The notes under the pieces were generated by a model. That model saw only the letters and a list, made by a program, of their open reading frames with translations. It made no database searches and had not been told where the DNA came from. The translations under genes and the position numbers were made by a program. 7,689 nucleotides of DNA from Myxococcales bacterium (lineage in GTDB: Bacteria > Myxococcota_C > UBA6777): NCBI GenBank assembly GCA_027005175.1, contig JALTMC010000563.1, positions 6,037-13,725 on the forward strand, given 5' to 3'. Positions 1-6,400 of the stretch are shown piece after piece (positions within the stretch are counted from its first letter, which is position 1; each line of letters opens with the position of its first letter).

Positions 1-1
1 A

Positions 2-271
2 CTCAATATCTTGCAAAAGATGCGGAAACAACTGGGTCACAATGCTGGAGCTTTACAGGGACTGGTGGACGGTACGTTACGACTGGAGATCAAACTGCTG
101 CAAGAGCAACTGGAGAACGCAGACTCCCGGTTCTCCCCACAACAACTGAAGCTTGGCATCGCTCGATACCAGAAGCAGCTTGATGGACGGTGGAGTCTGG
201 ATGACAACGGTGCCTTACGCACCCCATGGAGGTTCGATCCCGAGAGCCGACGATGGTTTCCCGAACTGTGA
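2..271 (+). CDS. 3' end of an unrecognised protein (5' partial)
   Basis: The frame is open to the left window edge and stops with TGA at 269-271, so only the last 89 residues are visible. I do not recognise the family. The visible part looks like a real coding region: it is rich in Gln, Leu, Lys and Arg with heptad-like spacing (for example LEIKLLQEQLENA), suggesting an amphipathic helix or short coiled coil. It ends in an aromatic, charged tail, FDPESRRWFPEL. A TTG at 11 and an ATG at 20 could serve as starts, but the open upstream frame makes a longer gene more likely. The last six codons, the stop and two further bases lie in a 24-bp direct repeat whose second copy follows two bases later. 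The next gene starts 83 bp downstream on the same strand, so co-transcription is possible. Confidence 0.55.
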   Translation, partial: LNILQKMRKQLGHNAGALQGLVDGTLRLEIKLLQEQLENADSRFSPQQLKLGIARYQKQLDGRWSLDDNGALRTPWRFDPESRRWFPEL

Positions 272-299
272 AGGCACGATGGTTTCCCGAACTGTGAAG
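250..299 (+). repeat. 24-bp tandem duplication over a gene end
   Basis: Bases 250-273 and 276-299 are identical 24-mers separated by two bases (26-bp period). The unit begins ACGATGGTTTCCCGAAC and ends in TGTGAAG. The first copy carries the last codons (Arg-Trp-Phe-Pro-Glu-Leu) and the TGA stop of the upstream gene. The second copy lies outside the reading frame. This looks like a recent slippage or short tandem duplication. Confidence 0.85.
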
Positions 300-354
300 T
301 CGATGTGTGTGATGGACGTGTTGAGACCATCATACACCAGCAACAAGGTTCATC

Positions 355-1860
355 ATGCAATATCTCTCCCGGCTTCTTTTATGTTTGATTTGCAGTGGGG
401 TAGGGTTTGTCGGAGGCAAGGCTTGGGCTGCACCAGCTCGTTCACATAAGGCCACGTCATCCCAGCGATTGCGATTTGTTCCTCTTCCTACTCCAACCTT
501 TCGGTTTCCCACAAACAACACTGGATGCTATCGCATGGTGCGTCGTCAAACGCGACAACACCTCACATGGTATCGACAGTATCCCGGTACTGTGGAAGCA
601 GCCGTTTTGTGGCTTCAAGCTGTGATCAAGAGCAAACAGATTCTGTGGAAGCGAGGGCGAATTCTGGCCCAACTTCAAACGACCATCGACAGCCACCGTC
701 ATGGTCGAATGTTTCTCTTGTTTGGCAACAATCACAACATCGTAGAGCATTATCGCTTCTTTAATGAGTTGTGGCACCTCGGCAAAGATGGTATTCGCTT
801 GGATGGTGTCACTCATATCGCGCTTGAAGCGTTTGTCACAGGAGCCAAATCCATCCCGTTGAGGCGACGGACACGTCGGATGCTAAGGCGTCTTTGGCGA
901 CAACGTCTGCGTCAACGTTCAGGGAAAGCGCGAGCGGTTTGGCGCAGGAAGATGGTGCATTTACTCACAACAGACCAACAGCCTCTCATTGATCTGTATT
1001 TGCGTTACGGTGATCGGTGGGCACTTCGGATGTTGGAGGTGATCAATCACTTCTTGTTGGGAAATACATACCCTCCCGAAATGCTCAATGAGATTCATGC
1101 GACCTTGCGACATGCTCGGGGCTATCGGGGCAAGGTTGATATCATCGCATCAGATATGTCGGCTCGGTTGCGCCAACGAACTCATCAACTGTTGTGTTGG
1201 ATTTACCCTCTTCGTGAGATGTTTAGTCTTCATGCGATCTCGCAACGTCTTCACCGAAAGCGCAGCGTCATCGCTTATATGTGGGGAGCTGACCACATAC
1301 GCAAGGATCATTTTCCGCGATTCTTATCTCCCACAGATCGGGTGCTCTCGGTACGTCTTGCAGGAGGTGGTGCTCCTGATGTCTGGGATATGGCACTCGC
1401 TCGCTTAACTATCTCTCCACGCTTGTTCGCTATCCCTACACCTGGCGCACGTGACGGCGACTGGTTAATCCATCTCCCCCCTCGATCCGCTGTGTTGGCT
1501 CAGGCCTTGATGTCTCCATCGAAACAGCGTGCCCGACTGAGCCGTACCGCTCGAAAATTACTTTCCCCACCCAACCCTTTGCCTCTCGTGCGCTCTTATA
1601 TCCTTCGTATCAATCGAGTTCTTCAACGTCTGCGATATCGATTAAGTCGCTGTGCCAGACCTCATCGAGGTCTTTCTGTTCCTGTCGAACTGGAGATTAG
1701 TGGAAGGGGCTTGGTGGAGAGAGTTACATTCCCACAGAGACGCAAACTCTTGTTGTCACAACGACGCTGCTTGCGTCAACTCCTCTGGAAGAGAGCCTTT
1801 GAATCCCCGCCTCATCGACGACCGGTTGCGCTTCGATTTCAATTGCGCTTTGTGCCGTGA
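355..1860 (+). CDS. Exported Arg-rich protein, ChaN/Tiki-like with possible TonB-like tail
   Basis: The 501-residue product starts at ATG 355, preceded by a weak AAGG six bases upstream. Residues 1-25 look like a Sec signal peptide: Arg6, a hydrophobic run LLLCLICSGVGFVGG, and an Ala-Trp-Ala site before Ala26, with no lipobox. Residues 119-160 (FLLFGNNHNIVEHYRFF, then HIALEAF) and 307-321 (AYMWGADHIRKDHFP) resemble the paired GxxH and LE motifs of the ChaN/EreA/TraB/Tiki superfamily, whose members include haem-binding lipoproteins and metalloproteases. Residues 165-200 are extremely basic. Residues 412-499 (YILRI, then VPVELEISGRGLVERVTF, a conserved-type Cys472, and VALRFQLRF) resemble the C-terminal domain of TonB or myxobacterial AgmX/PglI proteins, without a transmembrane anchor beyond the signal. 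Export seems fairly safe; the two domain calls are motif-level inferences. It is convergent with the deaminase gene, 121 bp away. Confidence 0.75.
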   Translation: MQYLSRLLLCLICSGVGFVGGKAWAAPARSHKATSSQRLRFVPLPTPTFRFPTNNTGCYRMVRRQTRQHLTWYRQYPGTVEAAVLWLQAVIKSKQILWKRGRILAQLQTTIDSHRHGRMFLLFGNNHNIVEHYRFFNELWHLGKDGIRLDGVTHIALEAFVTGAKSIPLRRRTRRMLRRLWRQRLRQRSGKARAVWRRKMVHLLTTDQQPLIDLYLRYGDRWALRMLEVINHFLLGNTYPPEMLNEIHATLRHARGYRGKVDIIASDMSARLRQRTHQLLCWIYPLREMFSLHAISQRLHRKRSVIAYMWGADHIRKDHFPRFLSPTDRVLSVRLAGGGAPDVWDMALARLTISPRLFAIPTPGARDGDWLIHLPPRSAVLAQALMSPSKQRARLSRTARKLLSPPNPLPLVRSYILRINRVLQRLRYRLSRCARPHRGLSVPVELEISGRGLVERVTFPQRRKLLLSQRRCLRQLLWKRAFESPPHRRPVALRFQLRFVP

Positions 1861-1870
1861 AGACGAATAT

Positions 1871-1973
1871 CATCAGAAAAGAACCTCTTATGTTGTGAGC
1901 GTAGAAACCCCCTCCCGATCGCGGGACCTTTCGAATCTATAGGGTGAAGTCCGGATGGGATGGGGGGAGTTGA
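1871..1973. repeat. Direct repeat copy 1, downstream of the deaminase gene
   Basis: This roughly 103-bp element matches 2504-2607 in the same orientation, about four bases in five by eye. Shared blocks include ACCTCTTAT, CCGATCGCGG, TCGAATCTA and GATGGGATGGGGG. It lies between the convergent stop codons of the exported protein and the deaminase. On the minus strand it reads C-rich arm, GATTCGA, a CCGCGATCGG palindromic core, G-rich arm, then an AAGAGG Shine-Dalgarno-like site and an ATG (1873-1871) that leads only into antisense sequence. The C-rich and G-rich arms could pair in RNA. Confidence 0.8.
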
Positions 1974-1981
1974 CTGGAAAC

Positions 1982-2506
1982 CTATAGTTTTCGGTCTCCC
2001 ATCTTTTGGGACGAAAAACGACCCGTGTAGACAGCCGTGCCGATGCATTTTTGAAAGATGAATTGACATACTTTGGTGCCGGGGTAGAGATACAGTGGGA
2101 TCGGAGAGACATTGTTGATCTCAAGGACTTGTTTGTTGGAGATCCCTGGCTGCATGAATCCTGCCGTCACATGTACTGTCAAACCAAGGCGAGCAAACCG
2201 ACTTCTACCATCCAACCAACCACAGAGATAGGGTGGCAACGTCACCGTTTCTTGCGTGATTCCCAGCACACTCTCTCCTGGAAGTAGGAGAAATCGCTCT
2301 TCTACTTCCACAAACTCTGTGATGTCTTCGTAATTGGCGTCTTCTGTTACATCGAAAGTTGTATGTAGCTTCTTGAACACACGAAATTGATTGTCCAGCC
2401 TCAGATCGATCGAAGCTGGCCCGATATCTTCAGGATCAAAGGGATCGATCTTTATCTGTCCTGCCGTGATCTCTTTTAATATTTCATCTCTTGTCAGAAT
2501 ACTCAT
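1982..2506 (-). CDS. dcd: dCTP deaminase (Dcd family)
   Basis: The 174-residue product should convert dCTP to dUTP plus ammonia in the cytoplasm, feeding dUMP/dTMP synthesis; some relatives also hydrolyse dUTP. Residues 96-115 (GWLDGRSRFARLGLTVHVTA) match the Dcd active-site block closely. By alignment with the E. coli enzyme, Ser102, Arg106, His112, Ala115 and Glu129 (in VLEINN) correspond to its Ser111, Arg115, His121, Ala124 and catalytic Glu138. The usual IDPG is MQPG here (118-121), and the C-terminus after YTGRFSSQKM is short compared with the E. coli enzyme of about 193 residues. I chose ATG 2506 because the protein then begins MSILTRDEILKEI, the normal Dcd start, and AGAGG lies ten bases upstream. 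An in-frame ATG at 2611 would add 35 residues encoded only by the repeat. The gene is bracketed by two direct repeats, and its leader is repeat copy 2. Confidence 0.93.
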   Translation of the reverse strand: MSILTRDEILKEITAGQIKIDPFDPEDIGPASIDLRLDNQFRVFKKLHTTFDVTEDANYEDITEFVEVEERFLLLPGESVLGITQETVTLPPYLCGWLDGRSRFARLGLTVHVTAGFMQPGISNKQVLEINNVSPIPLYLYPGTKVCQFIFQKCIGTAVYTGRFSSQKMGDRKL

Positions 2507-2607
2507 CGGAAAAATACCTCTTATATTGTGGGCGTGGAACCCCTCCCCCCGATCGCGGACCCTCTCGAATCTACAGGACAAAGTCCAGATGGGATGGGGG
2601 AAGGTGA
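2504..2607. repeat. Direct repeat copy 2, forming the deaminase 5' leader
   Basis: This copy of the roughly 103-bp element found at 1871-1973 ends exactly at the deaminase start codon, so it supplies its leader, including the AGAGG ribosome-binding site. In minus-strand RNA the outer arms (CCTTCCCCC and GGGGGAGGG) can form a stem, with an inner small hairpin GGAC-TTT-GTCC. Differences from copy 1 are scattered substitutions and small indels in the C/G runs. This looks like an old duplication or a dispersed intergenic element rather than a fresh one. Confidence 0.8.
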
Positions 2608-2689
2608 CCACTTTTCTCCTTTGTCCAACAACAAGCTGTTGCTCACACTGACACTATCATTCCCATCCATCTCTATCAAAATATTCTAT

Positions 2690-2719
2690 CGAATCTCTAC
2701 GGATGACTCACGAATCTCT
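2690..2719 (+). promoter_or_regulatory. Paired CGAATCTCT direct repeats (possible operator)
   Basis: The 9-mer CGAATCTCT occurs at 2690-2698 and 2711-2719, a 21-bp period or about two helical turns. The second copy overlaps the first base of the TTGACA element. This is the geometry of tandem activator or response-regulator sites. The core CGAATCT also occurs once in each long repeat (1932-1938 and 2566-2572). Confidence 0.4.
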
Positions 2720-2747
2720 TGACAAGTCGAAATAACATCGTCATAGT
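2719..2747 (+). promoter_or_regulatory. Sigma-70-type promoter for the hairpin-rich region
   Basis: TTGACA (2719-2724) is a perfect -35 hexamer. It is followed after exactly 17 bases by CATAGT (2742-2747), which matches four of six -10 positions. Transcription would start near 2754 and run rightward through the hairpin cluster toward the STAND gene. The deaminase gene is divergent from it. A TTGATA on the minus strand (2679-2674) is a possible but unconvincing -35 for the deaminase. Confidence 0.5.
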
Positions 2748-2753
2748 GTAGGT

Positions 2754-3068
2754 GTTCTGGCTTTTCATTTGATAGCTCACTAAAATTTTTCGAGCTGTCT
2801 CTGTCTCCTTACCTCCTATTGGGAGCAGAAGAATTCCAGGACACCCGTGATGGGTGACGACTTTCCTTTAATTATTGTCACTGCCATCCCACTTTATGGT
2901 TTGCTCCCCTCAGGGCCTTGCCTTTTTCCTGTGAGGGAGCAGGTCTTTCCCTTCTTCTCTGACTAGCAATGCTCAACTTCAAGTGCCCCCTCTCTTGAAG
3001 TGAGCACTGAAATGCTAGTTAGTTTCGGAAGCCGTTGAAGCGCCATACTGAGTTCCCCCTCACTCAGT
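2754..3068 (+). ncRNA. Candidate structured RNA or long 5' leader
   Basis: No convincing protein gene lies here, but hairpins are dense downstream of a promoter. They are: H1 2771-2778/2792-2799 (8 bp, one G-U); H3 CACCC/GGGTG at 2842-2856; H4 2902-2912/2932-2941 (10 bp, one bulge); H5 with an outer stem 2962-2968/3013-3019 and inner stem 2970-2983/2994-3006 (7+13 bp, one bulge, one internal loop), loop TGCCCCCTCT; and H6 3047-3053/3062-3068 (7 bp), loop TCCCCCTC. H5 and H6 have unrelated stems but share the loop core CCCCCTC. Seven bases of that loop complement GAGGGGG at 3454-3460, the ribosome-binding site of the STAND gene. No U-tract terminator is seen, so this may be an untranslated leader rather than a separate RNA. 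It matches no RNA family I recognise. Confidence 0.4.
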
Positions 3069-3074
3069 CAGCTG

Positions 3075-3291
3075 TCAGCGGCTTCTTGCTTTAACCCAGA
3101 AGAGCCCAGCAGCTTCTTGCTTTACCCCAGAACATCCCAGCAGCTTCTCGCTTCCAGTCAGAACATCCCAGTGGCTTCTCGCTTCCAGTCAGAACATCCC
3201 AGTGGCTTCTCGCTTCCAGTCAGAACATCCCAGTGGCTTCTCGCTTCCAGTCAGAACATCCCAGTGGCTTCTCGTTTTACCCCAGGATATG
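3075..3291. repeat. Seven-copy 31-bp tandem repeat (minisatellite)
   Basis: Seven head-to-tail units of exactly 31 bp start at 3075, 3106, 3137, 3168, 3199, 3230 and 3261. The consensus begins CCAGTGGCTTCTCGC and ends CAGTCAGAACATC. Units 4-6 are identical and unit 3 differs by two bases. The outer units 1, 2 and 7 share a different middle (TTTACCCCAG or close to it) and are more diverged. The period is not a multiple of three and there are no spacers, so this is neither a protein repeat nor CRISPR. It sits between the hairpin cluster and the STAND gene start. Confidence 0.93.
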
Positions 3292-3386
3292 CAAAATGAT
3301 TCAACATGTCTGTAGGTTAAAGTGTTTGAGCTTTGAGTCGTTTCATAAGGTTGCACACTCTTTTTCGCGGGGATAGCGAATGAGTG

Positions 3387-3414
3387 TTGCGATGGTTCGA
3401 AACACAAATATAGA
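3387..3414 (+). promoter_or_regulatory. Weak promoter candidate for the STAND gene
   Basis: TTGCGA (3387-3392), a 16-base spacer and TATAGA (3409-3414) lie 56 bases before the ATG. A small hairpin, TTCGC-GGGGATA-GCGAA (3364-3380), sits just upstream. The match is moderate and could be chance. Confidence 0.3.
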
Positions 3415-3453
3415 ATCGTGTTCACTGTATACATTCTACTTTTTTCTGTGCTT

Positions 3454-3461
3454 GAGGGGGG
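3454..3461 (+). promoter_or_regulatory. G-rich ribosome-binding site of the STAND gene
   Basis: GAGGGGGG lies eight bases before ATG 3470, good Shine-Dalgarno spacing, and decides the start over the in-frame ATG at 3482. It is notable because the loops of hairpins H5 and H6 (CCCCCTC) are its exact seven-base complement. Confidence 0.6.
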
Positions 3462-3469
3462 TAGAGAGT

Positions 3470-6400
3470 ATGATAGAGCGCATGGGTGAAGTTGGTTTGA
3501 TACACGAATTTAAAGCAAGCCCAGAGTTCTTCCAAATCTGTATCGAGATTCGGCGTCGTTTGGTGACTCAGTCACTGAAGCGTGACTGGTTGCAGCGACG
3601 TATTGAGCAATGGATTGAGCGGAGGAGCGAAGCTTCTATCTCTGCACAAGAGAAAAGTGAATTATACAAAAAACTTTATATTCTTGCTATGGAAGCGATC
3701 TCTGAACGTTCCTACATGGTTGATATAGAGCATGGCTCCGAAGCAGAGCGTGGCTCCGAAGCAGAGGTGGAATCCTCTTTTGCAAAAGAGGATTCCAAAC
3801 GAGGGCAACAGGCTTATCTCAGAGATATCTTTGCTCAAAAGGCGATTTCTCCAAGTGAAGCTTACCATGCAGTGGATTACCTCTTTGAGTCTGAGTTGGA
3901 GGCTCCAACAGAGCTTAAGTCGGATACCGCTTATTCATATGCTTTCTCACAAACAGTATCAACCTCATCCAATTGTGATGTGATTGATAATATGCGTTAT
4001 CAATCGATCCCCTTCGCTCAAGGATTTTATGTACTGGATCGGGAGACAGGAAAGACCTGGTTTGTCAAAGCTGGAAGCTCCCAAATGGTGTCCTGTACAC
4101 TGCCTGTTTCTGAGTCTACCCAAGCACTTCCTCTTCCGACTCCGCTGTTGGCTGCTCCTGTAGAGCAGCTTTCTGAGTCTGAGCGTTCGGAGTCAAAGCC
4201 AGCGGAGTTTATTCCTGAGCGTTCGGAGTCAAAGCCAGCGGAGTTTATTCCTGAGCGTTCGGAGTCAAAGCCAGCGGAGTTTATTCCTGAGCGTTCGGAG
4301 TCATGGGTGCCAGAGGTGATGACTCTTTTGTCTCCATCATCAACCTCTGGTACCTTTTCGAAGGGGCCACCTGTTGCACTTGAATCGGTTGAGTTGACAA
4401 GTCAAGCATTGACTCCTCTCTCGGAGGAGCCACCTCGATTTGCTTCCTTGCATGAAATGATTCTGCGTCGCTATCCTTATCCCATTGCACACTTGTATCG
4501 AACTTTTTTGGCGGAGCAGGACCCTCGGCTGCGGTTGCAACTTTTGGTACTTGTCTTTCACCAGACTTTGAAATATGCAGCTTTTCCTTTGGTGCAGCAA
4601 TTCTTACAAGATCCACGACTCAATGACACCGCCACCTATCAGGCGATCGCTCGAACGCTATCGTCTTCTTGGGGGGCTTGGTTGGATCTTTTGCGCTGCG
4701 CAAACGAATCGATGGACGAGTATTCCACACCTCTCACCGCTTCGATCTTGAAGACATACCGGCGTCTTGAAGTTGAGCGACCTCTGGAGGAGCGGTTCCT
4801 TTATACCCAGCGGTTCCTGGACCCCTTCGGTGAGGAGCGCGTTACGTATTTACAGCTGGGTTTGCTGGAGGCGATGATTCTATTTCGCGACTCCTTTGTA
4901 CATGGATTTACTCCAAGCGTTCAGCAAGCGGAAGAAGATCTCTGTGTGTACGGACCCTTGTTGTCTGAGATCGTAGAAGAGATGAGTTGGATGGTTGAGT
5001 ACCCTCTTTACTATGCGTGGAAACAGCGTGAGGACGGCTCTCATCTGGCCATTCCTTTAATGGGCTGTGACCCTAGCTTTGATGCCCCACATATCGAGAT
5101 ACCTCCTGGTCAGATCCTTTCGGACCGACCTTCTTTTTTCATCTCTGAACCGGGGACTCCTGTATCGTTACTCCCTTTGTTTCCACTCTTGCTTGCCGAT
5201 GATGTGGTTCCCGGTGAGCCGACCTTGCCCGACCAAAGTCATGCTCTCTATTTGTTGGATGGTTGCAGTGGCGCACAATTAATCTTCCATAATTTATGGC
5301 AGACTCCATCGATACGAACAACAGGGGCTTCATGGCTGCGTAGACATCTGCGCAACAAACGATTTGGTCCTCCTCACCGAGAGCTTTCGGCTCACCTCCT
5401 CTTTCAACAGACCACACGTTGGACATTGTATCAGCTGGACAGGCTCACACAACATCAACAATACTTTCCGGAGCTGGTTGTATCACGGACCCATGTTGAG
5501 CAGTGTCTGCAAGATTTTCTCGTGAGTCAGCACTTGTTGTTTGTTCTTCACGGTGGCTTCGGTGTTGGAAAAACGACATTGTTGGCTCAGCTCACTCAAC
5601 AACAGTTGAGTGAAGAGCAGCCGGTGGTGTGGTTGAGTGGAATTGAACTCTTATCCCAAGGTTTTTTGGAAGTGCTTGCTCAGGTTATGGGCTTGCGTCC
5701 TTTGGAAGAGCCTCCTGGAACGGAAGAGATCGCGCGATATTTAAGTCCACACCTCGGGCAGGAAACCCCTCTCCTCGTTGTGCTTGATAATATTGATTGT
5801 GTCAAACATCTGTCTTCGTTGATGGATGAGGTTGACCAGACTATCGCTTCGTTTGCTGCGACCTCTTTGCATGACCGTATTAAATTTGTTGTGTCGTTGC
5901 AGAGTGAGCAACTTTGGCAACTTCAACGCAGAGGTCAGTGGTTGGGCCATAGCCGGGCTTTTGCGATGACGTTTGATGATCGTCATCTGCAACTTCGAGA
6001 ACCATCGATGGCTTGTGAATTAGCACCGCTGTGTGATGAAGAGTTGGCATGGGCCTATGAGCGGTATCGCTCCTTTGATAATGGTCATGGAATTGAGCCA
6101 TTTTGTCCTCAAACCCGCTGGAGCGGAATGGCGGCAGACTCTTCCACACGCAACTTGCTGCGCTATCCCCAATTGCTGCGACTTACATTGGCTACCTTTT
6201 GTGGTCAAGAGCTTCCTGAGACGCTCGAAGTTGAGTCTTTAATGGAATATTTGGTTGTGCATGTGATCGAAGAGCGCTATGCGTCACTACCAATCCCCGA
6301 GAGGTTGCAGTTTTTAAGGTCGTTGTCGGAACTCTTTATCCAGCATCAAACGGATTATTTATCGCGTGAGCAATTGCTCCTTTCGAACAACTCTCAAATC

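Noticed and set aside
37-360. 107-residue minus-strand ORF
   Set aside because: It is antisense to the left gene, with a Ser/Cys-rich low-complexity composition typical of shadow frames.
1724-1873. 49-codon minus-strand ORF starting at the ATG in repeat copy 1
   Set aside because: It runs antisense through the well-supported exported-protein gene. It exists because copy 1 duplicates the ribosome site and ATG of copy 2.
1937-1987. CTATAGG/CCTATAG inverted repeat as a terminator between convergent genes
   Set aside because: The stem is only 7 bp with a 37-base loop and no T tract, and CTATAG is itself palindromic, so chance is likely.
1871-2607. Integron cassette with attC sites around the deaminase
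   Set aside because: The repeat ends lack recognisable core GTTRRRY and RYYYAAC boxes in the expected inverted arrangement, and no integrase is visible.
2507-2611. N-terminal extension of the deaminase to ATG 2611 (35 extra residues)
   Set aside because: The extension is encoded only by repeat copy 2, has no resemblance to Dcd, and MSILTRDEI from 2506 matches the normal start with an AGAGG upstream.
3075-3291. CRISPR array
   Set aside because: The 31-bp units are head-to-tail with no spacers, and no cas genes are near.
3117-3299. 60-residue repetitive ORF through the minisatellite
   Set aside because: A 31-bp period shifts frame every unit. The apparent 31-residue peptide repeat is only the array read in three frames, and there is no good ribosome site.
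4281-4616. 111-residue minus-strand ORF
   Set aside because: It is antisense to the STAND gene, in a region whose plus-strand frame is continuous with recognisable domains.
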